64,000 nucleotides of DNA, from positions 310,001-374,000 of the forward strand of contig OZ253531.1 in assembly GCA_965262395.1 (NCBI GenBank), in the 5' to 3' direction. Under the pieces are notes generated by a model. The model did not search any database, was not told where the DNA came from, and saw only the letters and a list, made by a program, of their open reading frames with translations. Source of the DNA: CBDHFF01 sp965262395. GTDB lineage: Bacteria; Pseudomonadota; Alphaproteobacteria; Rickettsiales; Anaplasmataceae. The position numbers were made by a program, and so were the translations under genes. Positions 54,193 to 64,000 of this stretch are shown piece after piece; position 1 is the first letter of the stretch; the number at the start of each line of letters is the position of its first letter.

Positions 54193-56594
54193 TGTTACGA
54201 TTAAGAAGGTCAAGGGCAAAAAATAACGGAGTATGTGAGAACGAATACTCTATGTCAAATTTCATTCCATATTCTCATTTTTGGGATGATGAGACAGTTC
54301 AGCTCAAAAATGGTAGCCTGATGAAAGTAATGAAGCTGAATGGCTTCTCTTTTGAAACAGCTGATGATGAAGATGTTGATGTGCGCAAGAGTGTGCGAAA
54401 CCAATTATTTCGTGGTATGGCTAATGCTGAATTTGGATTATATTTCCATATTGTACGACGCAGACAAGACTCTAGTCACATTGATTTTTCTTCCTCTACT
54501 ATACCGAATATGTTTGCGGATGAATTGAATCAGAGGTGGAGAAGTCATTATACCAGCTCAAAATCATTTGTGAATGATTTGTATGTCAGTGTTGTACGTA
54601 AGGGCGGGAACAAAAGCCTTGCGATGCTTTCTTCTTTAATGTCTAAATTTAATAGATCATCCACTGAATCAATCCATGCAAGAAGCATGAAAGAAGCTCA
54701 CGAAGAAGTTAGTGAAATTACCAATAGAATTGCGGCGAGCTTAAGAGATTATAATCCAAGAATATTAGGGGTTCGAAGAACAGAGGATGGAGCGTATTCG
54801 GAAATACTTGAATTCATTAGCAAGATAACTAATTGTGGTACGGGTGGTAATGTCTTAATGCCAAAGATAGATATTGCTGAATATATTCCTTCGCATAGAT
54901 TATACTTTGGCAGTAATATGATTGAGATCGTGGGTCCCAATAAAGTTCGTTATGCTAGTATTGTTAGTCTAAAAGAATACGGACAAAACACATCAGCAGG
55001 TATGTTAGATACCTTTTTGCAACTACCATATGAGCTTATAGTTACGCAATCTTTTCAGTTTACTAATAGACAAGTAGCAATTCGGAAGATGCAAGTGCAA
55101 CAAAATCGACTGATTCAGTCAGAAGATAAGGCTGTATCACAGATTGCTGAGATCTCAAGGGCCTTAGATGACGCAATGAGTGGTAGAATTGCTTTTGGAG
55201 AACATCATCTTAGTATTCTATGTATGGAAGATACAGTGCGTGGGCTTGAGGGAGCCATGTCATTGGCGGAGGCAGAACTGATCAACACTGGTGTGTATAC
55301 TGTTAAAGAAAGAATGAATATGGAGCCCTCTTTCTGGGCTCAACTGCCGGGTAATTTTGACTTTATTGCACGCAAAGCTGTTATTAATACATTGAATTTG
55401 TCTGGTTTTGTGTCTTTGCATAATTACCCAGTAGGTAAGAAAAATGATAATCATTGGGGTGAAGCTGTAACTGTCTTAGAAACAACATCTGGTACCCCGT
55501 TTTTCTTTAATTTTCATGTTCGTGATGTAGGTCACACTACTATCATTGGTCCTACCGGTTCTGGTAAAACAGTGCTTATGAACTTTTTATGTGCGCAATC
55601 GATGAAATTTAATCCAAGATTATTTTTCTTTGATAAGGATCGTGGCGCTGAGATATTTATCAGAGCACTTGATGGTAATTATAGTATTATAGAATCTAGA
55701 ACTGAAACAGGTTTTAATCCACTACAGATTGATGATGTAGCCGAGAATCGTACATTTTTGCTGGAGTGGTTGTCCTTATTGGTTAGTGCGCATGGAGAAA
55801 CGGTTACTTCTGCGGAGAAGGCTGTGCTTAATGAAGCAATTGATGGTAATTATAGATTAGATAAAGAAGATAGGATACTGCGTAATCTGGTTCCATTTTT
55901 GGGGCTTGATGGTCCTGGAACCCTGGCTGGTCGGATGGCTGAATGGCATGGTACAGGGGGTCATGCTGCTGTATTTGATAACGTAATAGACAACATCAAT
56001 TTTGCTAAAGAAAATGTGTTTGGTTTTGAGATGGGGCATGTCTTGAAGGACAAAGTGGCTCTGGGGCCGGTTTTATTATATTTATTCCACAGAATCAATA
56101 CATCGCTTGATGGAACTCCCACAATGATTGTGTTAGATGAGGCATGGGCATTGATTGATAATGAGGTATTTGCACCGAAAATCAAAGATTGGTTGAAGGT
56201 ATTAAGAAAATTGAATACGTTTGTTGTTTTTGCAACTCAAAGTGTTGAGGATGCAAGTAACAGTGCAATTAGTGATACATTGATACAACAAACTGCGACT
56301 CAGATATTTTTACCTAATCTTAAGGCTACCAGTGCTTATCGTAAGATTTTTATGTTGTCCGAACGAGAATTTGTAATTGTTAAAAATACAGACCCAACTA
56401 GTCGATATTTCTTGGTGAAGCAAAATACAGAATCGATAGTGGCTAGAATAGATCTTAGAAAGATGCAAGATATTGTTGAGATTCTTTCCGGCAGAGCAGA
56501 AACAGTTATTATACTTGATCAAGTTAGAAAAGAAGTTGGTGATGATCCCAGAGTCTGGATTCCAGAATTCCTAAAGAGGGTGGATAATGCGTAA
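54192..56594 (+). CDS. virB4: Type IV secretion ATPase VirB4
   Basis: 800-aa ATPase that powers assembly at the inner membrane. Walker A is GPTGSGKT (residues 453-460, K459), Walker B is PTMIVLDEAWALID, and VFATQSVEDASNSAI is the conserved Q-motif region. The N-terminal CagE/TrbE domain includes YFHIVRRRQ and MAKFNRSSTES-like segments. The ATG at 54192 overlaps the virB3 stop; a GTG at 54189 and an internal ATG at 54253 are alternatives. The 3' end overlaps virB6 by 8 bp. Confidence 0.97.
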   Translation: MLRLRRSRAKNNGVCENEYSMSNFIPYSHFWDDETVQLKNGSLMKVMKLNGFSFETADDEDVDVRKSVRNQLFRGMANAEFGLYFHIVRRRQDSSHIDFSSSTIPNMFADELNQRWRSHYTSSKSFVNDLYVSVVRKGGNKSLAMLSSLMSKFNRSSTESIHARSMKEAHEEVSEITNRIAASLRDYNPRILGVRRTEDGAYSEILEFISKITNCGTGGNVLMPKIDIAEYIPSHRLYFGSNMIEIVGPNKVRYASIVSLKEYGQNTSAGMLDTFLQLPYELIVTQSFQFTNRQVAIRKMQVQQNRLIQSEDKAVSQIAEISRALDDAMSGRIAFGEHHLSILCMEDTVRGLEGAMSLAEAELINTGVYTVKERMNMEPSFWAQLPGNFDFIARKAVINTLNLSGFVSLHNYPVGKKNDNHWGEAVTVLETTSGTPFFFNFHVRDVGHTTIIGPTGSGKTVLMNFLCAQSMKFNPRLFFFDKDRGAEIFIRALDGNYSIIESRTETGFNPLQIDDVAENRTFLLEWLSLLVSAHGETVTSAEKAVLNEAIDGNYRLDKEDRILRNLVPFLGLDGPGTLAGRMAEWHGTGGHAAVFDNVIDNINFAKENVFGFEMGHVLKDKVALGPVLLYLFHRINTSLDGTPTMIVLDEAWALIDNEVFAPKIKDWLKVLRKLNTFVVFATQSVEDASNSAISDTLIQQTATQIFLPNLKATSAYRKIFMLSEREFVIVKNTDPTSRYFLVKQNTESIVARIDLRKMQDIVEILSGRAETVIILDQVRKEVGDDPRVWIPEFLKRVDNA

Positions 56595-59274
56595 TATAAG
56601 GGTACTGATTCTTATAATTTTGTGCGCCTTATTAGGTGTTATGCCTTATAGCGGTTATTGTAGCGAGGATGATGATAGTGCAGCACTCGATCAAAAGCTA
56701 GAACAAGAAGAAATAGACAAGGAAGTTTATAATATTGATGCAGTTGCTGATATCTCTGATGAAGAAGCAGCTGGCAATAAAGGAAAAGTAATAAAAAAAA
56801 TCAGGAAGAATGGAGGAGGAGCATACGCAAGTAATCCAGACTGTAAAAATGCAGAAAATGCTATTGGTATCACAATTGCCACCATGATAGTTATGATAAA
56901 TGTTACGGTTGTTATGTGGGCTTTAGCGCCATTTTTTGGATTTACCCCAGCGCTTGTTGCTAGTGCTCTTGTAACTGCCAGTGCAGGTCTTTCTTTAGCT
57001 CAGATGGTATATTTATCAGGCTGTACACATGCTTTTGTATTAGATCCAGTTAAAAGATTTGATTTCAGTACAACTGATATAGTGGGTGAAGACGCAGGTG
57101 AGGGAGATTATTTAATTTGTCAGGATCCTTCTGAAAACGGTACTTGTCCTAAGAAACGCTATATAAAAGGGGAAAAAGGAAACCTAGAGGCTTATCAAAG
57201 GGCAATGCCATCTCCCTCTGGCAGTGATTGGGTTGAAGTGTGTCATAGATATCCTACCGGTGGTTGGGGCGAGAAACATAATAAATTATTTGACAGAGAG
57301 AAAGATTATGGCAGTAAATCTTTACAAAACATAAAGAAGGATATAGGTAGAAGCCTAGAGTGTATTACACTAAGATCGGGAGAGATAAAAACTTTACATA
57401 CATTCAAATATGAGGCAATTCAGGATGAGGATAGAGTATGTGTAAATCTTTGGGGTTTGAAGACTGGAGGAATCCCATTTGCACCACAATCTAGGATTGG
57501 TTGTCATACTAGAGGAAAGTCACCTCCTATAGCTGTTTGTGCGGCTGCAATTCCAGACCCAGATTATATTGATGCTAATGGCGTGGTATGGAAATGGGAT
57601 AATACACCTTGTTTCAACTGTAATGTGGCGCATTCTTGTTATAACCTTACAAGCGTTTATGCTAAAGCTCCATTGCCAATAACTTCAGTAATTATCCAAT
57701 GTTTACAAGATACGGTGCAAAATATACTTGTTGGGGGTTGTAATGGTGAATTAGGATTCATCGCCAATGTTCGTAATAAGCTGAAACAAACAATACAGGC
57801 AGTTCTGACGTTAGCGCTTGCTGTATTTGCAATTAAGATGGCGATGGGCGCAATACAAGGGCATGCAGAGTATTTTGTGTTAGCAATAAAATTCACTTTT
57901 GTAATTTATTTTGCTGCTGGTCCTGGTATGGATGAATATTATCCTCAACTTCTTAATATTTCCAGGGGGTTGTCCGATATGGTGTTGAAGGCGGCCGGTA
58001 ATCCCACTGTATGTAATTTTGAAACAAAAGATTATCTTGTTCCAGTAAAGAAGGCAACTGCGGGTAGATTCACTGCAGAGGAGAGTACTGATCTAGTTAA
58101 TATTATCAGAAGTCAGCAGTTTGGAGAAGTTTATGATGCACATAATAGCGGTGAGGATGTTATTATTGGCACAAGTAAGGGGCCAAGACAAATAAGCAGT
58201 GAGCTTCTTAATAAGCTTGAGTTTAAGAATTATTCCTATATTGCTCCTTGGGACAGGTTAGATTGTCGTATAATGTTCTATCTCAGTGCAGGGGTAAACA
58301 ATAAGGGAGAAGGTAAAGCTACCTCTGAAACAGTTGGCTTCGGTATGATATTTATGGTGCTTTCATTATTAGGATTTGGCAGGATTTTACTATTTGCAAT
58401 ACTACTTTTCTATCTAATAATTATATTATTGACGATTGCTTGGGCTGTTGAGCTATATATCATAGCGATGATTGCCTTATCATTGATTGTGCTGGTATCA
58501 CCAATTTTCATACCAATGATGTTATTCCAAGCAACCAAGTCATTTTTTGATAGTTGGCTGAAAGAGTTAATGGCATATACGCTGTATCCAGTAATGATTT
58601 TTACTTTCTTGGCCTTATTCTTATCTGTGTTTGATAAATTATACTTTGGTGATTTAACATTCAAAGAAAGCCAGTATTATGCTACCGGTTCGGATAAATA
58701 TAGTGGAAAAGCAACTCGCACTTACGTACTAGACATAGATGGTACAGGTAGAAATGACTGTTCTGATAAGAGGAATGCCACTAATCTATATTGTACTATG
58801 AGTAATCTTGGAACTCGTAATAGACAAATATTTGGAATAGTATTTAATGGTGTAGATATACAGCAAGACTCTAAAGAGTTTTGGTTAAAAACCTTAATGT
58901 TGGCTCTTATGGCGTTCTTATTTTATAATTTCTTTGGGCTGGTTGGTACTATTGCGGCAGAATTAACAGGAAGTTTCCGTTCCGATATTTCTCGTGGATC
59001 TCAAACTCCAGATGCAATGTTCGCGAAGGGTGCTGGTGCTATTGTTACTGCTATTAGTCATGCTTCTGGCGCTGGCGGTGCTGGTGGTAAAGAAACAGAA
59101 GAAGCATTACAAGGTGACGGTACCAAGCAAAGAGAAGGCGGCGGCGGCGGTGGCGGCGGCGGCAGCGGAGACGAAAAGGGCGGCGGCAAGGAAGGAGCAA
59201 CAGGTGGCGGCGAAGGAGCAACTGGTGGCAGTGTAGGTAGCAGTGCTGGGGGTGGTGCTCCTCCAGCTGGATAG
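56587..59274 (+). CDS. virB6: VirB6 family protein, copy 1 (895 aa)
   Basis: Polytopic inner-membrane channel component of the Rickettsiales-expanded VirB6 type. AGAGGGTGG precedes the ATG inside the virB4 end. A signal-like helix (residues 1-23) and an early hydrophobic pair (about 95-155) are followed by a Cys-rich periplasmic region. The TrbL/VirB6 core lies at about 385-700, with the helix run ILLFAILLFYLIIILLTIAW. The C-terminal 70 residues are Gly-rich (a GGGGGGGGSGDEKGGGKEG tract). Rickettsiales usually have four or five VirB6 paralogues after virB4, as here. Confidence 0.93.
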   Translation: MRNIRVLILIILCALLGVMPYSGYCSEDDDSAALDQKLEQEEIDKEVYNIDAVADISDEEAAGNKGKVIKKIRKNGGGAYASNPDCKNAENAIGITIATMIVMINVTVVMWALAPFFGFTPALVASALVTASAGLSLAQMVYLSGCTHAFVLDPVKRFDFSTTDIVGEDAGEGDYLICQDPSENGTCPKKRYIKGEKGNLEAYQRAMPSPSGSDWVEVCHRYPTGGWGEKHNKLFDREKDYGSKSLQNIKKDIGRSLECITLRSGEIKTLHTFKYEAIQDEDRVCVNLWGLKTGGIPFAPQSRIGCHTRGKSPPIAVCAAAIPDPDYIDANGVVWKWDNTPCFNCNVAHSCYNLTSVYAKAPLPITSVIIQCLQDTVQNILVGGCNGELGFIANVRNKLKQTIQAVLTLALAVFAIKMAMGAIQGHAEYFVLAIKFTFVIYFAAGPGMDEYYPQLLNISRGLSDMVLKAAGNPTVCNFETKDYLVPVKKATAGRFTAEESTDLVNIIRSQQFGEVYDAHNSGEDVIIGTSKGPRQISSELLNKLEFKNYSYIAPWDRLDCRIMFYLSAGVNNKGEGKATSETVGFGMIFMVLSLLGFGRILLFAILLFYLIIILLTIAWAVELYIIAMIALSLIVLVSPIFIPMMLFQATKSFFDSWLKELMAYTLYPVMIFTFLALFLSVFDKLYFGDLTFKESQYYATGSDKYSGKATRTYVLDIDGTGRNDCSDKRNATNLYCTMSNLGTRNRQIFGIVFNGVDIQQDSKEFWLKTLMLALMAFLFYNFFGLVGTIAAELTGSFRSDISRGSQTPDAMFAKGAGAIVTAISHASGAGGAGGKETEEALQGDGTKQREGGGGGGGGGSGDEKGGGKEGATGGGEGATGGSVGSSAGGGAPPAG

Positions 59275-59330
59275 GTGAGGGTGCATTGATATTATGTGCG
59301 TAATAATTGTGATGGTGTTTGTTGAATTAT

Positions 59331-62300
59331 ATGTTTAGAAGAATCCTTAATAATCGCCTATCGTGTATGATTGTTTTGATGTTTCTATCAGGATGTATGG
59401 GTAGTGGCTTATGCATAGATGCATCAGAGATTGAGTATCATAAGCTGAGAATTAATGTTCCGGCGAAGCCAGATGTTATCGATGGAGATTACAGAAATTA
59501 TTGGGTAGATTCTGGTGTCGTGGTTGATAATTATAATGGCATAGAATTCTTGATGAAAGACTCAAGGAGTGTTAATTTCTGCGCTAACTCTGCATCTTAT
59601 GATTCAGAAGGTAATAAAGAAGAAAATGAAGAAGATGGCGAAGGGATTAGCTCTACACTCATCGAGGTTGGTGCAGGTGCAAAAAATGCAGATAGGAGTA
59701 TATTTTTATATGAAGGGGATGAAATAAGGTTCAGCTTGTTTCCCTATGATGACAATATTAAACCATCAAAAAAGACCTGTGAGAAAGGACATGATGATAA
59801 GATATATGTAGGTTCTAAGCATAGAGATCAGTGCTTTGAGATGGTAGAAGCAGGAATTACTCAAACAAGCGATATAGGTAACTATGATGGTTCAATTAAG
59901 GCAAATATATGGTCTAGTGGTGCAGTTCCTCCTTGGATCAATGGAAAGTTATTCATCTTTGATCCAGAATCAAGTGGCAAATTATTGCAAAGTAACCGCA
60001 GCAGCTTATGTTCTAATCTGGATGATAATTCAGATACTGTAAAACAGAATTTATCTTATCTTTTGAATAATATCTGTGGCAGGACATGTAGCCCTGAAAA
60101 TAATAGCATTTGTTATAAAACTTTTGCCCCTGTAAAATATGATGATCCAATGGAAGGTGTCTATGCCCAAGGACTGAGGGCCAATATTCTTGATACACAG
60201 CATAATATTTTGCAAGACTTTGAGTTGTTTGGAGAAGGAATGCCAAATGATGTTAAAGGTGTAAAGCTTAATCATCGTTATACTGCAGAAAAAACTGGCA
60301 AATTAAACCTTCATTTGAGTAGTGATGATACTTACTCTAATTTAGTTATTTTGCAGAACCTATCTAATGAGCCCATAGATATGAAGTCTGTCATAGGTGC
60401 GACTTCTCGAGAAGTATCAAAGAGAAAATTTTGGCATTGGAGTGGTCATGCACAAGATAAAAGTGTGACACAAGCTGCGAGAACTAATGCTGCTTATGAT
60501 GATTGGGCGCCGAGTTGGGAGGAAGCACTAATGTTCTATCAAGTTAGATATAACGATAGAGTATTGTGTGAGATTCCTGTTCGTAGTGCTAAAAAGAAGG
60601 AAGATAGAACCAAAGGAGATCAAAGTACTCATATACGCAGTAGTCAATTTCCCACAGTTCATGACCTTGGTTTGGATGAGATACCTACAATAATTACTGT
60701 CAATAGTAATTTTGAATGTAGTTTTGCTTATGGACGAGGTCCTGAGAGTAATATTAAATCTAATGGTGGCTATCGAGTGAATGTGAATCGTTTTTGTTTC
60801 AAGGCCTCAGAAGATTCTTTGTATTATTACGTAGGAGATAATACTCCTCCTGTGTTGCCAGGTCATCCTGGTACTATCAAAGTGGATCTAAGTGGGGATA
60901 ATCCAGATAGAGCAATCCCACATAAATTCAAAATTGGTGGAGAGGGATCACGGAAAGGTCGTGTGTATTTTGGTGTTAAGGACAATGGGGATGGGTATGA
61001 GAATAATGCGGGTGGCTATAAGATGGAAGCAAAGGTGCCGAAGGATGTCAGGGGCGTCATATCTCGTATAATACGTGGTATTAGAGATAGGATATTATCA
61101 ATATTATATGGTAACAGAACGAACCAGGGCGATAGCAGTTTGGGTGTTATTGGAGAAAGTGTTGATAACGTCACATCTTCTGTATCTTATGCAAGGATTG
61201 CGCAGGCAGTGATTGCTTTATATATTGCAATTTATGCAATATCTTTCATGTTGGGTTTACTAAAAACTCCACAACATGAATTATTAATAATGCTGGTTAA
61301 GATATCTATAGTTGTGGTAATGATAAGCCCTGGTGCATGGGGATTTTTTAAATACCATATATTTGATATGTTCATTAATGGAACGAGTTATTTAATAAAT
61401 GTAGTGACGATTAATTTAGATGCAAATGTTGATGATTTTGATTTTATAGATAGGTTCCTATATAGATTTCTTGTTTCCGAGACTTGGTTGCAGGTATTGA
61501 GCTTTCTTTTTGCCTTTCCAGTTGGTTGGATATATTTTGCGCTGATAGTTTCAGCTATATATGATTTATTCATGGCGATATTTGATGCTTTATGCATATA
61601 TTTCGCTGCTCTAATATCAATTGCGATAATGTTAGTGTTATCTCCTATATTTTTCTTATTTATTCTGTTCAAGAGAACAAAGATGTATTTTGATGCATGG
61701 TTGAAGTCTCTAATTCAATCCATGATGCAACCTGTTTTTGTTTTTGTGGGGCTAGCTCTACTTCTTGAATTGTCTAAAGGCGTGATAAATGATTTATTTA
61801 ATTTTTCAGCTTGTGGTAGTTGTGCCATGGAAGTAGGTGCGCCAGGATTAAAAGGTGCTTGTCTATTTAATGGCGTCTTTCCTTCAGGGTATGTTTCTAC
61901 AGGTTCCATAGAGGGGGCTGATCCTGGTACGGCAACAGGAACAGGTATTGGGATGTTTGGATTGCCAATACAGTTTGTTTCGCTGATATTATTTTATATC
62001 TTGAGTCAGGCTATAAAGAAATTCATTCACTTTGCTTCGCAGATGTCTCTTACTATATTTGGAGCTCCTGGAGCCGATTTGGAAGCCGCTGGTCAGGGTA
62101 TTGGTGAGTCAGTGAAAGCTCTAGGTGGTCAAGATCAAGAAACTTCACAAGGACGCAAACAAGAAGAAGAAAGCAAAGAAGATAAAGAAGGTGGAGCACG
62201 ATCCGTTCCTGGAAGTTCGACTGATGTTCCTGGGGATGGTGAGGTCATAGATACTGGTGGAGGTAAGTCAGTTCCGACTCCTGGAGGCAAGAATGATGAT

Positions 62301-62603
62301 GATGATAAGGATAAGGGCAAAAAAGGAGAGGATGAAGATGGTAAGAAGGGTGATTCAGGGTTTAAAGCACGTGCCACATCACATGCAGGAGATGATGATG
62401 GCGATGGTGAGGGTGAAGATAGTGATGATGATGAAGGTAGTAACTTTGGAAGCGAGGAAGATGATTCTGAAGATGACGATGACGATGACTCAGGAGATGA
62501 TGATGGTTTTGACAGCGACGTTGCTGAAGATGATGGTAAAGAAGAGGAGGATAATGCCCCTCATGAAGACGAGGATGATTCTAGTACAAAACGTGACGTA
62601 TGA
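59331..62603 (+). CDS. virB6: VirB6 family protein, copy 2 (1090 aa), acidic tail
   Basis: The ATG at 59331 is used; a TTG at 59319 is also open. The first residues contain a lipoprotein-like signal (LMFLSGC, Cys near residue 22), which could give a lipid-anchored N-terminus. A large periplasmic region (about 30-610) precedes the TrbL/VirB6 helices (about 620-900). The last 180 residues are polar and acidic, with runs of Asp and Glu like the VirD4 tail. The 3' 118 bp are duplicated in tandem just downstream. Its gap from copy 1 is 56 bp, consistent with one operon. Confidence 0.92.
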   Translation: MFRRILNNRLSCMIVLMFLSGCMGSGLCIDASEIEYHKLRINVPAKPDVIDGDYRNYWVDSGVVVDNYNGIEFLMKDSRSVNFCANSASYDSEGNKEENEEDGEGISSTLIEVGAGAKNADRSIFLYEGDEIRFSLFPYDDNIKPSKKTCEKGHDDKIYVGSKHRDQCFEMVEAGITQTSDIGNYDGSIKANIWSSGAVPPWINGKLFIFDPESSGKLLQSNRSSLCSNLDDNSDTVKQNLSYLLNNICGRTCSPENNSICYKTFAPVKYDDPMEGVYAQGLRANILDTQHNILQDFELFGEGMPNDVKGVKLNHRYTAEKTGKLNLHLSSDDTYSNLVILQNLSNEPIDMKSVIGATSREVSKRKFWHWSGHAQDKSVTQAARTNAAYDDWAPSWEEALMFYQVRYNDRVLCEIPVRSAKKKEDRTKGDQSTHIRSSQFPTVHDLGLDEIPTIITVNSNFECSFAYGRGPESNIKSNGGYRVNVNRFCFKASEDSLYYYVGDNTPPVLPGHPGTIKVDLSGDNPDRAIPHKFKIGGEGSRKGRVYFGVKDNGDGYENNAGGYKMEAKVPKDVRGVISRIIRGIRDRILSILYGNRTNQGDSSLGVIGESVDNVTSSVSYARIAQAVIALYIAIYAISFMLGLLKTPQHELLIMLVKISIVVVMISPGAWGFFKYHIFDMFINGTSYLINVVTINLDANVDDFDFIDRFLYRFLVSETWLQVLSFLFAFPVGWIYFALIVSAIYDLFMAIFDALCIYFAALISIAIMLVLSPIFFLFILFKRTKMYFDAWLKSLIQSMMQPVFVFVGLALLLELSKGVINDLFNFSACGSCAMEVGAPGLKGACLFNGVFPSGYVSTGSIEGADPGTATGTGIGMFGLPIQFVSLILFYILSQAIKKFIHFASQMSLTIFGAPGADLEAAGQGIGESVKALGGQDQETSQGRKQEEESKEDKEGGARSVPGSSTDVPGDGEVIDTGGGKSVPTPGGKNDDDDKDKGKKGEDEDGKKGDSGFKARATSHAGDDDGDGEGEDSDDDEGSNFGSEEDDSEDDDDDDSGDDDGFDSDVAEDDGKEEEDNAPHEDEDDSSTKRDV

Positions 62604-62750
62604 TTTATATTAATTTGCGTATTAAATTATTGATTATGTTGCTGAAGATGATGGTAAAGAAGAGGAGGATAATGCCCCTCATGAAGACGAGGATGATTCT
62701 AGTACAAAACGTGACGTATGATTTATATTAATTTGCGTATTAAATTATTG
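62520..62750 (+). repeat. 118-bp tandem duplication of a virB6 3' end
   Basis: The segment starting GTTGCTGAAGATGATGG at 62520, including the last codons, the stop TGA and about 30 bp of trailer, recurs at 62638. The second copy is noncoding. 118 is not a multiple of three. The copies are almost identical, suggesting a recent event. Confidence 0.93.
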
Positions 62751-62805
62751 TTAAGTAACTGTTGTATATACTGTGACGCTTAGTTTATGCAAGGTTAATA
62801 AATTC

Positions 62806-64000
62806 ATGAAAATTCTTACTAGTCGCCTCCTACTAGTAGTATTATTAGCTCTACAGGGCTGTATATCTGCCAAAGATCAAGCGTGCTATACTTCGCAAGA
62901 GGGAGTATCTGGTACTATGTTGCAGATTGCAATTCCTGGCTCCTCTACGGAATATGATAATAATAACCCTGAAACTCTATGGAAAGATTTAGGGGTGTCA
63001 GTTGCCAGAAGTGAAAATATATCATTGCAAATTAGTGGTGTGATTGATACATGCGCAAAAGATGGAGTGAAAGGATCTGAGCATGAAGACGTATTGTTGC
63101 CAGCATTCATTTGTAGTGATGGCAGTATTCCAGTTTATGGTGATAATAGGCAAGAGATCAATCCTGAGGTTCTATGTAGGCACGGCGGCGGGGCAATCAG
63201 CAATGAAGGCAAATACATAGATAGTGGAATGCGCATAAGCACTGGTAATTATATAAAATTTGATCTTATTAAAAATGAAATAGGCAATATTGATTGTGGC
63301 AACCTTCCTCGTGGTGTCATTTCTGATGATAAAGATTATTGTGAGAAGAGTTTTAAAAATCTTGCTGCCAATGTAGATGTTACTAATGATTTTTCTCCAT
63401 ATGGTAATAAATATTTCTATCCTGGTTCAACTTCCAACTGGATATCGGGCAATTTATTAGATATTAGGAAAGAGATTCCAGATATTAGGAATAAGGTATG
63501 TACAATACCTGTGAGCTCATCAATTACAAAACACAATACGTATCTAGCTAACTATCATTGCAATCGCATTTGCTCTAATAATATTTATTCAAATAACTGT
63601 ATATTCACTACTATTTATAGTCGCAAAGCAACGTATGGCCTATTTAATACTGCTGATGTAGATGAGATGCTTGCAGAGAGTACTAAGGCTTATCTACCTA
63701 ATGTGGTAATAAAGATTGGAGATGACAATACGTCACTAGATTCCTTTGGGGCTAAATGCTTTCCTAATGAACAGGGTAATACAAAATGTTATGAAAATGC
63801 CTTAAGAGCTAATAGTCAAATGTTATTGTTAGGTAAATCATATGATGTGGGTAATGTTCCAAAGGATAGTCATGTGCATTTGGCTTTAGTAGCCAGAAAT
63901 GGTTATGAAGGGTCTGCTGGTGGTTATCATCTGAGGGTGACCAAGAGTTGTGTTGCGGGAAGAGGCAATGGTTTGTATATGTATATAAGCCAGAGCGGTC
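62806..64000 (+). CDS. virB6: VirB6 family protein, copy 3 (5' part only)
   Basis: Open from the ATG at 62806 to the right edge (398 codons), so the 3' part is missing. The N-terminus is a lipoprotein-type signal (LLLVVLLALQGCISA). The visible part is the Cys-rich periplasmic region found before the membrane core in copies 1 and 2, with segments of the same style (ANYHCNRICSNN, CEKSFKNLA, SGGYHLRV-like). The VirB6 assignment rests on position after two VirB6 genes and on this region; the TrbL core is outside the window. Confidence 0.75.
   Translation, partial: MKILTSRLLLVVLLALQGCISAKDQACYTSQEGVSGTMLQIAIPGSSTEYDNNNPETLWKDLGVSVARSENISLQISGVIDTCAKDGVKGSEHEDVLLPAFICSDGSIPVYGDNRQEINPEVLCRHGGGAISNEGKYIDSGMRISTGNYIKFDLIKNEIGNIDCGNLPRGVISDDKDYCEKSFKNLAANVDVTNDFSPYGNKYFYPGSTSNWISGNLLDIRKEIPDIRNKVCTIPVSSSITKHNTYLANYHCNRICSNNIYSNNCIFTTIYSRKATYGLFNTADVDEMLAESTKAYLPNVVIKIGDDNTSLDSFGAKCFPNEQGNTKCYENALRANSQMLLLGKSYDVGNVPKDSHVHLALVARNGYEGSAGGYHLRVTKSCVAGRGNGLYMYISQSG

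Noticed and set aside
62257..62613. 118-codon Met/Lys-rich frame overlapping the virB6 copy 2 tail
   Set aside because: Arises from GAT/GAA repeats of the acidic tail read in another frame.
1..64000. Insertion sequences, integrases, prophage or plasmid genes
   Set aside because: No transposase, integrase or phage structural gene was recognised, and no terminal inverted repeats with target duplications were seen.

Overview
The window is AT-rich bacterial DNA that reads as a chromosome segment of an obligate intracellular alphaproteobacterium of the order Rickettsiales. The evidence is the split Rickettsiales-type vir (rvh) type IV secretion system, with virB8-B9-B10-B11-D4 in one block and virB3-B4-B6-B6-B6 in another. 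A HIG1-domain mini-protein, a CADD-like oxygenase, an NtrX-like regulator and Rickettsia-like nrdB, topA and dxr agree with this. I cannot fix the family. The abundance of locus-specific tandem duplications between genes recalls Ehrlichia ruminantium, but the gene order is not one I recognise.

Layout. 0-13 kb: a very large membrane-anchored coiled-coil protein (running off the left edge), topA, a small protein with an SSB-like tail, dxr, a CADD-like protein, and clpS-clpA. 13.2-20.1 kb: tRNA-Leu, then the first T4SS block, ending in a VirD4 coupling protein with a long Asp/Glu tail. 20.1-36.5 kb: mostly housekeeping and transport genes (TerC family, tRNA-Gln, trmB, gmk, an exported pentapeptide-repeat protein, yggS, ppiD, an NtrX-like regulator, a HIG1 mini-protein, glnA, trkH and an iron-type ABC permease). 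36.6-49.2 kb: four consecutive large secreted proteins on the minus strand, built from cysteine-pair modules that I do not recognise from any named family. 49.6-53.8 kb: nrdB, an exported TPR protein and an MFS transporter. 53.9-64 kb: the second T4SS block, virB3, virB4 and three VirB6-type proteins, the last cut by the window edge.

How the parts may work together. The two vir blocks supply the inner-membrane platform (VirB3, VirB6, VirB8), the core complex (VirB9, VirB10), the ATPases (VirB4, VirB11) and the coupling protein (VirD4). No virB2, virB5 or virB7 gene was seen here. The four Cys-module proteins lie directly upstream (in map order) of the second vir block. Each starts with a signal peptide, so Sec export to the periplasm or surface is the simple expectation; a link to the T4SS is only inference from position.

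The most unusual features are (1) the four-member Cys-module exoprotein family, with near-identical shared segments and a probable one-base frameshift inside a 24-bp repeat tract; (2) tandem arrays in nearly every long intergenic gap, including four of the five gaps between convergent genes; (3) in-place tandem duplication of gene 3' ends; and (4) long acidic tails on VirD4 and one VirB6. All calls are by reading only; no database search was possible.
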